64,000 nt of DNA from Marinobacter persicus (GCF_900114155.1 NZ_FOSC01000010.1:104462-168461), one strand, 5' to 3'; counted from the stretch's first letter, positions 15,663 to 24,851 are shown. Notes: generated from the sequence alone by a model not told the origin. Numbers and translations: made by a program.

Positions 15663-16634
15663 TCAGTCGTTTTTGACGACTTTGGTGGCTTCTTGGATCA
15701 GGTCGTCCGGCAGGGTGATGCCCATGCGCTCGGCGGCGCGCGGGTTCACATACAGATCCAGTTCTTCCATGACTTCAACCGGGGTGTCGGCGGGCTTGGC
15801 GCCTTCGAGGATGCGGGCCACCATGGCGCCGGTCTGGCGACCATGCTTGTAATAGTTAAAGCCCATGGCCGCAACCGCGCCCCGTTCAACGGTGGCGGTG
15901 TCTGCCGCGAATACCGGAATCTGTGAACGCTCGCCGACGGAGATGACCGCTTCGGCGGCACTGATGACGGTGTTGTCGGTGGTCAGGTAGATGGCGTCTA
16001 CTTTGCCCACCAGTGAACGGGCAGCGCCGAGTACTTCAGAGGTCTTTGTGGCGGCGCCTTTTTCCAGCTTCAGGCCGCGTTCGGTGAGCTTTTCTTCCAG
16101 CAGCTCGACCAGGGCGGCAGCGTTGGCTTCACCCGGGTTATACACGGTGCCGATGGTCTGAACGTCGGGCAACGCGCGCTGGATCATCTCCAGGTGCTTG
16201 TCGATCGGCAGCATGTCGCTGACGCCGGTGATGTTCGCACCCGGCTTTTCCCAGCTTTTAACCAGCTTGGCGGCAACAGGATCGGTAACCGCGGAGAATA
16301 CAACCGGAATGTTTCGCGCCGCGGAAGCCACGGTCTGGGCCGAGGGAGTGGCAATGGCGACGATTACATCGGGATTTTCACCCACAAACTTGCGGGCGAT
16401 CTGGGAGGCAATGGCGGAGTTGCCCTGGGCGCTTTCGTGCATCAGTGTCAGGCTTTCCCCTTCACGATAGCCTCTTTCGGCCAGCTCGTCTTTCACGCCC
16501 TGGTGGGCAGCATCCAGAGCCGGATGTTCAACAATCTGGGTAATAGCAACTACACGAGGGTCTTCAGCTTGAGCCAGTGTGGCCGCCGCCAGCAGTGACG
16601 CGCCAATCAGGCTGCGCAGGAATTTCTTGGCCAT
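15663..16634 (-). CDS. ABC transporter substrate-binding protein (PF04392-type)
   Basis: A 323-residue periplasmic binding protein. The first 23 residues (MAKKFLRSLIGASLLAAATLAQA) form a signal peptide with an AQA cleavage site. The mature part follows the PF04392 pattern: VVAITQIVEHPALDAAHQGVKDEL at its start, NPDVIVAIATPSAQ, IPVVFSAVTDPVAAKLV, GTVYNPGEANA and a final GFNYYKHGRQTGAMVARIL. It is the first gene of a three-gene uptake operon and has a GGAG ribosome binding site. Ligand unknown; tryptophan-like amino acids are possible by analogy with TrpX. Confidence 0.88.
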   Translation of the reverse strand: MAKKFLRSLIGASLLAAATLAQAEDPRVVAITQIVEHPALDAAHQGVKDELAERGYREGESLTLMHESAQGNSAIASQIARKFVGENPDVIVAIATPSAQTVASAARNIPVVFSAVTDPVAAKLVKSWEKPGANITGVSDMLPIDKHLEMIQRALPDVQTIGTVYNPGEANAAALVELLEEKLTERGLKLEKGAATKTSEVLGAARSLVGKVDAIYLTTDNTVISAAEAVISVGERSQIPVFAADTATVERGAVAAMGFNYYKHGRQTGAMVARILEGAKPADTPVEVMEELDLYVNPRAAERMGITLPDDLIQEATKVVKND

Positions 16635-16799
16635 GTGCCGGTCTCCGAGTTGTTTACGGGTTGCTGTGCCGTGGGCACGGGCGTGTTACAAAGCTGCAAG
16701 AGTTTACCACAGGCTTGCGGGTTTGGGGCCATCCCCCGAGGCACTTTCTTTGGCCTTTGTATTCTCCCTTGCACGGTACCCGCCGGGCCGGGCGGCCGC
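16635..16799. other. Gap between two minus-strand transport operons
   Basis: This stretch should carry the promoter of the binding-protein gene. I see no convincing -35/-10 pair. The left... part nearer 16780-16799 is GC-rich with CCGGGCCGGGCGG, which could fold but lacks a T tract. No small gene is evident. Confidence 0.25.
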
Positions 16800-18488
16800 T
16801 CAGGCCATGGTGCGGGAGTTGGAGATGGAGCGGTTCATCAGGATGATGGGAATGATGCCAGCCAGAACAATAATCAGCGACGGCAGCGCGCTGTGCTGCA
16901 GCATTTCGTCGGAGGCGAACTGGTACACGTAGGTGGCCAGTGTCTCGTAATTGAACGGCCGCAGAATCAGCGTGGCCGGCAGTTCCTTCATGCAGTCAAC
17001 GAATACCACCAGGGCAGCGGTGATCAGCGTGCCCCGCAACATCGGCAGGTGCACTTTGATCAAGGTCCCCCCGGGTGTATGCCCCAGCGACCGCGAAGCC
17101 ATGTCCATGCTGGGTGTGATTTTCTGCAGGGCGCTTTCCACGCTGCCGGCGGATACCGCCAGAAAGCGGACGGTGTAGGCAAACACCAGGGCAAACGCGC
17201 TGCCGCTCAGCAGCAGGCCAGTGCTGAAGCCGAAATAATCGCGCATCAGGCCATCGAGCCAGTTGTCGAAGCCGGCCAGGGGCACAATCACGCCCACGGC
17301 AAGGACGGCGCCAGGCATGGCATAACCCAGACTGGACAGGCGCATGAGGATTTGCATGCCCCGGGTGTTGTGCAGTCGGCGGCTGTAAGCCAGGGTGACG
17401 CCGATCAGTAAGGTGGTGAGGGCCGCGGCGCTGGACAGGAACAGGCTGTTGAAGGTGTTTTCGATAAAATCGGGTGTCCAGCTCTCGTCGAAATAGTCCC
17501 AGGCGTAGTAGCCCAGCGTTGCCGCGGGAATGATAAAGCCGAAAACCAGCGGCACCGAGCAGGTGGCCACGCAGATCATCTGGCGGGGGAACGACATGGT
17601 GAAGCGCTGGATGGGGTCGCGGTTATCACGTGCGGCGAACTGCTGTTGCCTGCGCCGGGAGTAGCGCTCGAGGGTTACCAGGATGACCACGAAGATGAGC
17701 ATGGTGGTGGCGATCTGTGCCGCACCGCCGAGATTGCCCAGGTTCATCCAGGTATCGAACAGGCCCCGTGTGAGGGTTTGCACGGCAAAGAAATCGACGG
17801 TGCCAAAATCGTTCAGCGTTTCCATCAGCACCAGCGACAGACCGACGGCAATGGCTGGGCGTGCTATGGGCAGGACCACCCGGAAAAAAGTGCTCAGGGC
17901 CGAGTGCCCGAGGCTGCGGCTAACGGAAAACAGTGAGGGTGATTGTTCAAGGAACGCGGCCCGGGCCAACAGGTAGATGTAGGGGTACAGCACCAGACTG
18001 ATCATCAGAATGGCACCTTCCAGGCTGCGGATCTCCGGGAACCAGTACTCGGAGGCATTGGCCCAGCCGAACCAGTCCCGAAGCGCGCCCTGTACCGGGC
18101 CGGCGTAGTCCAGAAGGCTGGTATAGACATAGGCGATGACGTAGGCCGGGATCGCAAAGGGCAGCAGCAAGGCCCATTCGAAGAACTTGCGCCCGGGGAA
18201 CTCGCACATAGTGACTGCCCAGGCCGTGGCCAGCCCGATCACCAATGTGAGAACACCCACTCCAGCCATCAGTTTCAGGGTGGTGGACAGATAGCGGGGC
18301 AGGGTGGTGTCCAGCAGGTGCGGCCAGATGTTTTCCTCGGGGAAGAAGGCAAGAACCAGAACCGACAGGACCGGAAGCGCAACAATGGCTGTGGTGATGA
18401 GGGCACTGAGCATCCAGCGTTTGGAGGTGCGTTTGGCCAGCAGGGGTTGGGCAAGTCCGGGATTTGCGCTGGTAACGACCTCGGTCAT
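16800..18488 (-). CDS. fbpB: Iron(III) ABC transporter permease, fused double-domain
   Basis: A 562-residue inner-membrane permease with about twelve transmembrane helices arranged as two homologous halves, the pattern of FbpB/SfuB/AfuB iron(III) permeases. Each half ends with an EAA-like loop that contacts the ATPase (SVSRSLGHSALSTFFRVVLP near residue 190, and MASRSLGHTPGGTLIKVHLP near 470). It follows a binding-protein gene that reads in the same direction, after a terminator. No ATPase gene (fbpC) lies next to it, so the motor must be encoded elsewhere. Ferric iron is the likely cargo given the Fur box upstream of the binding protein. Confidence 0.87.
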   Translation of the reverse strand: MTEVVTSANPGLAQPLLAKRTSKRWMLSALITTAIVALPVLSVLVLAFFPEENIWPHLLDTTLPRYLSTTLKLMAGVGVLTLVIGLATAWAVTMCEFPGRKFFEWALLLPFAIPAYVIAYVYTSLLDYAGPVQGALRDWFGWANASEYWFPEIRSLEGAILMISLVLYPYIYLLARAAFLEQSPSLFSVSRSLGHSALSTFFRVVLPIARPAIAVGLSLVLMETLNDFGTVDFFAVQTLTRGLFDTWMNLGNLGGAAQIATTMLIFVVILVTLERYSRRRQQQFAARDNRDPIQRFTMSFPRQMICVATCSVPLVFGFIIPAATLGYYAWDYFDESWTPDFIENTFNSLFLSSAAALTTLLIGVTLAYSRRLHNTRGMQILMRLSSLGYAMPGAVLAVGVIVPLAGFDNWLDGLMRDYFGFSTGLLLSGSAFALVFAYTVRFLAVSAGSVESALQKITPSMDMASRSLGHTPGGTLIKVHLPMLRGTLITAALVVFVDCMKELPATLILRPFNYETLATYVYQFASDEMLQHSALPSLIIVLAGIIPIILMNRSISNSRTMA

Positions 18489-18596
18489 GGTGTTCCTGTT
18501 GCGATAGTGGAGATGAGAAAGGTTGCGATTCTAGATTGTGGTTGTGTTCCCTGCAATGATTCGTATCAGTTTCGTGGAGATGCCTGGCGGCGACTC

Positions 18597-18627
18597 AAAC
18601 AAAACGGGGTGCCCTCAGGCACCCCGT
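18597..18627 (-). terminator. Terminator between fbpA and fbpB
   Basis: A perfect ten-base stem (ACGGGGTGCC pairing with GGCACCCCGT, 18604-18627) with a four-base loop, followed on the minus strand by TTTTGTTT. It sits ten bases after the fbpA stop and would allow more binding protein than permease to be made. Confidence 0.85.
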
Positions 18628-18637
18628 ATGTGGTTGC

Positions 18638-19654
18638 TTATTCGCCGTCGTAATCGACGCGATCAACCAGTTTTACCGCTGCATTGCGGTTTTCGGCGAT
18701 CTCCTGCAAAGACAGGTCATCCGGGTTGATTTCACCCCACTCGGCGACGATGCCGGATGGCTGAATGTCCGGGTTGGCCGGGTATTCGAAGTTGGCCTCT
18801 GCGTAGATGCGCTGGGCTTCCGGTGAGGACAGGAATTCCATCAGTTTGATGGCGTTTTCCTTGTTTGGCGCGCTCTTGGTCAGGGCGATACCGGAAATGT
18901 TTACGTGGGTACCACGGCCCTCGGCATTCGGGAACACCAGGAACACCTGCTCTGCGATGGGGCGCTGGTTTTCGTCTTCCAGCATCTTGCCGTAGTAGTA
19001 GCTGTTGCCGATGGACAGGTCGCACACACCTTCGGCGATGGCTTTGATCTGGTCGCGGTCGCCACCCTGTGGTTTGCGGGCCAGATTGTCTTTCACGCCT
19101 TCCAGCCACTGTTCGGTTTTTTCTTCACCGTGGTGGGCGATCATCGAGGAGAACAGGGCGATGTTGTACGGATGTTTGCCGCTGCGGGTACAGATGCGGT
19201 CATCCCACTTTTCGTCTGCCAGATCTTCATAGGTGGAAATTTCGCCTTTTTCAACGCGCTCCTTCGACGCGAAGATCAGCCGGCCGCGGGTGGTCAGGGC
19301 GTACCATTTACCTTCAGGATGGCGCAGGTTTTCCGGAATGTTCTGGTTCAGGGTGTCGGTCTCCACACCTTCAACCAGGTCGCGCTCGACCAGCTCATTG
19401 ATCCGTGAGATATCAACGGTCATCACCACGTCTGCCGGGCTGTTGCGGCCTTCACGCTCCAGACGTTCCGCCAGGCCTTTCTTGGCGAATACCACGTTGG
19501 ACTCGATGCCGGTTTCCTTCTCGAATGCTTCCAGCAGAGGTTCCAACAGAAACGCCTGACGATAGGAGTAGATGTTGACCTCGCCATCAGCAGAGGCGCT
19601 CAGGGGCAGGGCAGCCAGGGCTGCTGCAGCGGTAGCGGCAAGCTTCATTCGCAT
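18638..19654 (-). CDS. fbpA: Iron(III) ABC transporter periplasmic binding protein
   Basis: A 338-residue solute-binding protein. A signal peptide ending in PLSASA is followed by DGEVNIYSYRQ, the usual beginning of FbpA/FutA proteins. The iron-coordinating tyrosine pair is visible in IGNSYYYGKML (around residue 213), and the KHPYNIALFSSMIAHHG block belongs to this family. It captures ferric iron in the periplasm and passes it to the permease downstream. A Fur box lies about 75 bases before the start and overlaps a plausible promoter, so iron repression is likely. Confidence 0.9.
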   Translation of the reverse strand: MRMKLAATAAAALAALPLSASADGEVNIYSYRQAFLLEPLLEAFEKETGIESNVVFAKKGLAERLEREGRNSPADVVMTVDISRINELVERDLVEGVETDTLNQNIPENLRHPEGKWYALTTRGRLIFASKERVEKGEISTYEDLADEKWDDRICTRSGKHPYNIALFSSMIAHHGEEKTEQWLEGVKDNLARKPQGGDRDQIKAIAEGVCDLSIGNSYYYGKMLEDENQRPIAEQVFLVFPNAEGRGTHVNISGIALTKSAPNKENAIKLMEFLSSPEAQRIYAEANFEYPANPDIQPSGIVAEWGEINPDDLSLQEIAENRNAAVKLVDRVDYDGE

Positions 19655-19728
19655 AGCGTCATTCCTTCCTGTGTTTTCTCTTTTATGGGTCAGCTTAACT
19701 GTCAGGGACAGGGTAGCTATCTATAAAC

Positions 19729-19747
19729 GGTAACCATTCTCATTGCT
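19729..19747 (-). promoter_or_regulatory. Fur box upstream of fbpA
   Basis: The minus-strand sequence AGCAATGAGAATGGTTACC matches 12 of 19 positions of the Fur consensus, with the core AATGAGAAT intact. It overlaps a possible promoter (TTGACT upstream, or TTAGCA with TATAGA downstream). The neighbouring iron uptake gene makes the assignment credible. Confidence 0.65.
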
Positions 19748-19845
19748 AACCGCATTTCAGTCAAGCATTCTTGGCAATTTGAGCTAAATTTATTGATATG
19801 CTTGCCGACACCTCCAGGGATAACCAAGAAAAGGACTTGAGTACC

Positions 19846-20118
19846 ATGACAGGAGAAGAACGCAGGCAGCACGAGCGCACAGCCATGAAAGCCCGGGTCA
19901 GGGTAGTGCATAGGCTGTTTGGTGAGTTTGATTTTTCAACCGGTGACATATCCGACGGCGGGCTGTTTATTGTGATGGAGAATGACCATTTCCGGCCGGA
20001 GCTGGGGGATCGTGTGACTGTTCAGGTGCAGGGGCTGCCAGTGCCCGCTCCGGTGCTTGACATGAAAGTGGTGCGCCGTACCGACGACGGCCTGGGGCTG
20101 CAGTTCGAGAATTGCTGA
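19846..20118 (+). CDS. PilZ domain c-di-GMP-binding protein
   Basis: A 90-residue single-domain PilZ protein. The c-di-GMP motifs are visible: an Arg-rich ERRQHERT at residues 5-12 (RxxxR region) and DISDGGLF (DxSxxG) near residue 38, with the barrel ending in GLGLQFEN. I chose the ATG at 19846 since AAAGGA lies upstream; an upstream in-frame ATG at 19798 would add 16 residues and lacks a ribosome binding site. It precedes an HD-GYP-like gene in the same orientation. It probably links c-di-GMP level to motility or surface behaviour, but its partner is unknown. Confidence 0.82.
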   Translation: MTGEERRQHERTAMKARVRVVHRLFGEFDFSTGDISDGGLFIVMENDHFRPELGDRVTVQVQGLPVPAPVLDMKVVRRTDDGLGLQFENC

Positions 20119-20230
20119 GGCCTTCACAGGCCAGCTGTGAGAGTAATCACAGTGCGACAATTTGCCGTCTTGGTTGGTGCGTGGAGTGGGTTATATTGCT
20201 GAATGGATTCAGGCAATGGTTACGAGGTGC

Positions 20231-21532
20231 ATGGTGGGTGTCCGACAGCAGAAGATAGCGGCGCATGATCTGGAGATCGGCATGTTTGTGTCGGATCTCG
20301 ATCGGCCGTGGCATCAGACCCCGTTCCCGATTCAGGGGTTTCATGTTCGTAGTCAGGCAGACATCCAGGCGGTGGTGTCCCATTGCCGCTGGGTGATGAT
20401 TGATGTCGACGAGGGCAGGGCCTCGCTATCGGCCGGAGGCGCCGGTTTTGGCTCTGGTTCATCATTGCGGGGGCAGGGACGGGAAACGCTCAAGCTGCCA
20501 CCGCTGAATATTCGCCAACCGGTTCGCTACCAGACTGAACAGCCTCTGGAGAAGGAGGTGAAAGCCTGCCAGCGCTTGCTGGCCGATGCAGAGAGAGCCT
20601 TGCAGGACACCTTTGTAACCCTCCAGTCTGGCAAGACTCCCGACACCCGTCCGGCTGAGGCAGTGACCCGGAAAGTGGTCGCCAGCGTCGTGCGCCAGCC
20701 CAATGCGTTGTTATGGCTCAGTCGTACCCGGCAATTCGATGATCTGGTCTATCGCCATGCCCTAAACACCGCTGTGTGGGCCCTGGTATGCGGCCGTCAA
20801 CTGGGTTTGAAGGAAGAGCTTCTCAACCATCTGGGGCTGGGCTGCCTGCTGTCTCAGGTGGGCAAAACCACCTTGCCACGGGAATTACTCCGGCACGAGC
20901 AACAGTTGTCCCGCGAGGACTATCAGCAGTACCGGAGCTATGTTTCCCGGGGCGTTGAAATGCTGGCCCAGAGCGGTTTGCCCCGGGCGGTAATGACGGT
21001 GGTGGAGAACCATCGCGAGCGCCACAATGGCTCCGGTTTCCCCCAGGGAATCAGAGGGGACCGTATTCCGGTGCTGGCCAAAGTGGCGGGGATTGCGGAG
21101 TTTTTCGAGTCGCTGGTGGCGCCCCGTGAAGATCATTCCCCACTTACGCCGGCCAGGGCGGTGGCATTGCTCTACGACATGCGGAATATCGAGTTTCAGG
21201 AAGATCTGGTGGAGACTTTTATTCAGGCCATCGGGGTCTACCCGACCGGGTCGCTGGTGGAATTGTCGGACGGCCAGCGGGGGGTTGTGGTGTCCCATTC
21301 CCCTGAGCGCCGTTTATGGCCGAGGGTCATGGTAATGCAGGACGCCGAGCACAAACCGCTGAAGTCGTCGCGCATACTGGATCTGGCCCGGATTAACGAA
21401 GGGCGCGATGCCTCGCAGGTATTGAAGGTTCTGGCCTGCCTGCCAAGTGGAACCCGCGGCCTCGACCCTTCCGCTTATGACCTCACCGGTGGGGAATCCC
21501 GCTGGTCCCTGGGCCGGTTGATCGGGCGTTAA
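20231..21532 (+). CDS. DUF3391 / degenerate HD-GYP domain protein
   Basis: A 433-residue protein with an N-terminal DUF3391 segment (KIAAHDLEIGMFVSDLDRPW) and a C-terminal HD-GYP fold. In active c-di-GMP phosphodiesterases the signature is HDxGK, then RRHP, HHHE and GYP. Here these read LLSQVGK, RSYVSRG, NHRER and GSGFP, so the HD pair and several other metal ligands are gone; only the first histidine (YRHALNTA) and a GFP-type loop remain. It is therefore probably not an enzyme. The start is uncertain: ATG 20231 leads straight into DUF3391, while ATG 20216 and a TTG at 20162 are alternatives without better ribosome binding sites. Confidence 0.8.
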   Translation: MVGVRQQKIAAHDLEIGMFVSDLDRPWHQTPFPIQGFHVRSQADIQAVVSHCRWVMIDVDEGRASLSAGGAGFGSGSSLRGQGRETLKLPPLNIRQPVRYQTEQPLEKEVKACQRLLADAERALQDTFVTLQSGKTPDTRPAEAVTRKVVASVVRQPNALLWLSRTRQFDDLVYRHALNTAVWALVCGRQLGLKEELLNHLGLGCLLSQVGKTTLPRELLRHEQQLSREDYQQYRSYVSRGVEMLAQSGLPRAVMTVVENHRERHNGSGFPQGIRGDRIPVLAKVAGIAEFFESLVAPREDHSPLTPARAVALLYDMRNIEFQEDLVETFIQAIGVYPTGSLVELSDGQRGVVVSHSPERRLWPRVMVMQDAEHKPLKSSRILDLARINEGRDASQVLKVLACLPSGTRGLDPSAYDLTGGESRWSLGRLIGR

Positions 21533-21601
21533 AGGGTGTTTTTGCACTGTAGCCCTTGAAATCCCGCTATTCGACTCAATTCAATAGCACTCTATCCTTT
21601 C

Positions 21602-21625
21602 AGCCCGCACCATGCGGGCTGTTTT
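21602..21625 (+). terminator. Terminator after the HD-GYP gene
   Basis: A seven-base stem AGCCCGC/GCGGGCT with an ACCAT loop followed by GTTTTCG. A nearly identical terminator follows the nitroreductase gene at 24852. Confidence 0.7.
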
Positions 21626-21646
21626 CGTTGATAACGGTAAGGTTTT

Positions 21647-22594
21647 ATGACCTGTGCACTGGAAATCAAAGGGTTGCATAAAAGCTACGGTGATGGCTTT
21701 AAGGCCCTGAAAGGCATTGATCTGCATGTAAACGAAGGTGACTTCTTCGCACTGCTGGGCCCGAACGGTGCGGGCAAATCCACCACCCTGGGGATTGTCA
21801 GCTCGCTGGTGAATAAAAGTGGCGGCACGGTAAAGGTGTTCGGCCATGATATCGATACGGACCTGGCCGGTGCCAAGCTGAATCTGGGCGTGGTCCCCCA
21901 GGAGTTCAATTTCAACCAGTTCGAAAAAGTGTTCGACATTGTCACCACCCAGGCCGGGTATTACGGCATTCCCCTCAAGCAGTCACGGGTATCGGCCGAG
22001 AAATACCTGAAAAAACTGGGGCTCTGGGACAAGCGCAACACGCCCGCACGGATGCTGTCCGGCGGCATGAAACGCCGGCTGATGATTGCCCGGGCGCTGG
22101 TTCACGAACCCAGGTTGCTGATTCTGGACGAGCCCACGGCGGGCGTGGATATAGAACTGCGCCGTTCCATGTGGCAGTTCCTGGAAGAGATGAACCGTCA
22201 GGGCACCACCATTATTCTGACCACCCATTACCTGGAAGAGGCGGAAGCCCTTTGCCGGAACATAGCCATTATTGATCACGGCGAGATTATCCGACACACC
22301 AGCAAGCGGGAGTTACTTCAGCAACTGAGCGTGGAAACCTTTGTCCTGGATACCGAGCAGGAATTGCCGGCAGCGCCGGAACTGGAGGGATACCGTTGCA
22401 CGCTGAACGGAGAAGGTGCGCTGGAAGTGGACGTGACCAAGGGGCAGGGCCTGAATCCGTTGTTCGTGGAACTGGAAAAACAGGGCATCAAGGTGCTCAG
22501 CATGCGCACCAAGGCCAACCGCCTGGAAGAGCTGTTTGTACGGATGGTGGAAGACAACGCCCGGGAAAACGCCAAAGGGGAGGGCCGCGTATGA
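21647..22594 (+). CDS. yadG: ABC-2 type exporter ATP-binding protein (YadG-like)
   Basis: A 315-residue ABC ATPase of the drug/polymer export type. Walker A is GPNGAGKST near residue 39, signature LSGGMKRRL, Walker B LLILDEPTAGVD and switch TTHYLEEAE. A C-terminal extension of about 80 residues after the ATPase core is usual for YadG. Its last codons overlap the ATG of the permease (ATGA), which implies coupled translation of a two-component exporter. The exported compound is not known. Confidence 0.85.
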   Translation: MTCALEIKGLHKSYGDGFKALKGIDLHVNEGDFFALLGPNGAGKSTTLGIVSSLVNKSGGTVKVFGHDIDTDLAGAKLNLGVVPQEFNFNQFEKVFDIVTTQAGYYGIPLKQSRVSAEKYLKKLGLWDKRNTPARMLSGGMKRRLMIARALVHEPRLLILDEPTAGVDIELRRSMWQFLEEMNRQGTTIILTTHYLEEAEALCRNIAIIDHGEIIRHTSKRELLQQLSVETFVLDTEQELPAAPELEGYRCTLNGEGALEVDVTKGQGLNPLFVELEKQGIKVLSMRTKANRLEELFVRMVEDNARENAKGEGRV

Positions 22595-23364
22595 CCTTGC
22601 ATGCCTTGTGGGTGGCCTTCGTCACCATTGTCGTTCGGGAAGTACGCCGGTTTACCCGCATCTGGGCGCAAACTCTGCTGCCGCCAGCGGTCACCATGAC
22701 GCTTTATTTCATTATTTTCGGCAATCTGATCGGCTCCAGAATCGGTGAGATGGGGGGCTATGACTACATGCAGTTCATTGTGCCCGGGCTGATCATGATG
22801 GCGGTCATCACCAACTCCTATGGCAACGTGGTGTCGTCGTTTTTTTCCATGAAATTTCAGCGCAGTATTGAAGAGCTGCTGGTGTCGCCGGTGCCTAACT
22901 GGACCATCCTGGCTGGTTATGTGGCCGGCGGTATGGCGCGGGGCCTCAGTATTGGCCTGATTGTCACTCTCCTGTCCCTGGCGTTCACGAGGCTGTCGAT
23001 CCACAACCTGCCGATGGTGGTGATTACCGTGTTCCTGACCTCGGCGCTGTTTTCTCTGGGCGGGTTTATTAATGCCATGCTGGCCACCAAGTTCGATGAT
23101 ATCTCGATTGTGCCGACCTTTATCCTGACGCCACTGACCTATCTTGGCGGGGTGTTCTACAGTATCCAGATGCTCCCGGAGTTCTGGCAGGGTGTCTCCA
23201 TGGTCAACCCGATCCTGTACATGGTGAATGGGTTTCGCTACGGCATACTGGGTGTTTCGGACGTCAATCCGTTCGTTTCTCTTGGTATGATTCTGGTCTT
23301 TATTGTGCTGCTTGCCGCCATTGCCCTGCGTATGCTGGCAAGAGGCAAGGGCATTCGTCACTGA
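22591..23364 (+). CDS. yadH: ABC-2 type exporter permease (YadH-like)
   Basis: A 257-residue inner-membrane permease with about six transmembrane helices. The family marker QFIVPGLIMMAVITNSYGNVVSSFF lies near residues 64-90 and LTPLTYLGGVFYSI near 180, both typical of YadH. The ATG at 22591 lies within the stop of the ATPase gene. Together with the YadG-like ATPase it should form an exporter of unknown substrate. Confidence 0.87.
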   Translation: MTLHALWVAFVTIVVREVRRFTRIWAQTLLPPAVTMTLYFIIFGNLIGSRIGEMGGYDYMQFIVPGLIMMAVITNSYGNVVSSFFSMKFQRSIEELLVSPVPNWTILAGYVAGGMARGLSIGLIVTLLSLAFTRLSIHNLPMVVITVFLTSALFSLGGFINAMLATKFDDISIVPTFILTPLTYLGGVFYSIQMLPEFWQGVSMVNPILYMVNGFRYGILGVSDVNPFVSLGMILVFIVLLAAIALRMLARGKGIRH

Positions 23365-23383
23365 ACGGCTTCAGGATAGCTTC

Positions 23384-24202
23384 ATGGCTCTGGACAAAGC
23401 ACCGCTGGGCAAGACCAGCGAATACCCGGATCGGTACGATCCAACCTTGTTGTTTCCGGTACCCCGGGAGGAAAACCGCCGGCGGTTGGATCTGGACGAT
23501 GGTCGTTGGCCATGGTTCGGTGAAGACTTGTGGCAAGCCTGGGAGTTGTCCTGGCTACGCCCGGGCGGAGTGCCGGCGGTAGCCTGGGCGGAGATTCGCT
23601 TTCCGGCGGCTTCTCCGGCCATTATTGAAAGCAAGTCGCTGAAACTGTACCTCAACTCCTTCAACCAGGCGGTGTTTTCCTCGGTTGAGCAGGTACAGCA
23701 CACCATGGAAGCGGACCTGTCCAGTGCCTGTGGGGCAGCGGTGCACGTTCGCATGCGCAGCGTGGACGAGACAGAGCCGGCTGTCGGCCGGCCGGAGGGG
23801 TACCGGTTGATTGATGACCTGCCGGTGGAGGATGTGGTTTATGACTACGCACCTGATTCCTTGTCAGCGGGAGGGGGCACGGTCACCGAACAGCTGTGTT
23901 CCCATTTGTTGAAAAGCAACTGCCCCGTGACCGGCCAACCGGACTGGGCAACGGTGCTGATACGCTACACGGGCCCGCGAATCGATGCTTCAGGATTGTT
24001 GCGCTATATTGTTGGCTTCCGGCAGAAACAGGACTTTCACGAGCATTGCGTGGAAACTCTGTTTACTGATTTGATGCACCATTGCCAGCCCACGGAGTTG
24101 ATGGTCTGCGCCCGGTATACCCGCCGGGGTGGTCTGGACATCAACCCATGGCGTAGTACCAGCGCAGGGGACGGGCCTGGCCCCCGCTTGATTCGACAGT
24201 AA
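23384..24202 (+). CDS. queF: NADPH-dependent 7-cyano-7-deazaguanine reductase QueF
   Basis: A 272-residue long-form QueF, which reduces preQ0 to preQ1 in queuosine synthesis. The substrate-binding motif ESKSLKLYLNSFN and the catalytic cysteine in LKSNCPVTGQPDW are intact, as is the following NADPH-side motif FHEHCVE. The ATG at 23384 follows CAGGATAGC; the frame extends upstream into yadH but those residues look like frame shadow. tgt and queA, which use the product, are 13 kb downstream in the same window. Confidence 0.93.
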   Translation: MALDKAPLGKTSEYPDRYDPTLLFPVPREENRRRLDLDDGRWPWFGEDLWQAWELSWLRPGGVPAVAWAEIRFPAASPAIIESKSLKLYLNSFNQAVFSSVEQVQHTMEADLSSACGAAVHVRMRSVDETEPAVGRPEGYRLIDDLPVEDVVYDYAPDSLSAGGGTVTEQLCSHLLKSNCPVTGQPDWATVLIRYTGPRIDASGLLRYIVGFRQKQDFHEHCVETLFTDLMHHCQPTELMVCARYTRRGGLDINPWRSTSAGDGPGPRLIRQ

Positions 24203-24218
24203 CCACGAAGGGGAAGTT

Positions 24219-24782
24219 ATGAGCACGGTTACCCGATTTCTCATGAACCGGGCTTCAGAACCCAGATTGCAGGCTCCCGCACCCGGGGAGGATGTGCTGG
24301 AAGCCGCGTTCCAGTGTGCGGGTCGTGCGCCGGACCACGCTCTGCTGCGCCCCTGGCGTTATCTGGTGCTGGAAGGGGAGGCCCTCAGGGAACTGGGTGA
24401 AGCCTTTGCTGCAGCCTGCCCGAATAACGCCACTGAGCAGGAGTTGGAAAAGGCTCGTAAGGCACCGTTACGGGCGCCCATGATCATTGTGGGTATCGCC
24501 AGCCCCAGGCATCATCCGAAAGTGCCGGAAATCGAACAGATACTGGCGGCGGGCAGCAGTCTCACCCTGCTTTCCCTGGCGATTAACGACGCCGGTTTTG
24601 GCACCATGTGGCGTACAGGGCAAGTCGCTTACGCCCCAAGTGTGCATGGCGCGCTGGGTCTGGAAGAGCACGAGCACATTGTCGGGTTTCTCTACACCGG
24701 AACCGTTGTTGCCCAAAAACCTTCGGTACCTCGCCCTGGCAACAGTGAGTTTGTCGGTTACCGGCAAACCCTGAAGTCTTAG
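24219..24782 (+). CDS. Nitroreductase family protein (YdjA-like)
   Basis: A 187-residue small FMN-dependent nitroreductase. The fold markers are FQCAGRAPDHALLRPWRYLV near the N-terminus (flavin-binding arginine and Pro-Trp), AAGSSLTLLSLAINDAGFGTMW in the middle and GFLYTGTV near the end, which match YdjA-type enzymes. These reduce nitro groups or quinones with NAD(P)H; the natural substrate is not known. It follows queF by 16 bases and ends before a terminator and the flagellar promoter. Confidence 0.83.
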   Translation: MSTVTRFLMNRASEPRLQAPAPGEDVLEAAFQCAGRAPDHALLRPWRYLVLEGEALRELGEAFAAACPNNATEQELEKARKAPLRAPMIIVGIASPRHHPKVPEIEQILAAGSSLTLLSLAINDAGFGTMWRTGQVAYAPSVHGALGLEEHEHIVGFLYTGTVVAQKPSVPRPGNSEFVGYRQTLKS

Positions 24783-24851
24783 GAAAGCCTTTGCCGGCAG
24801 CCCTCAAAAGCGACAGATTTATGCCGCTCATGTTTTGATCAGATTCCCTCC

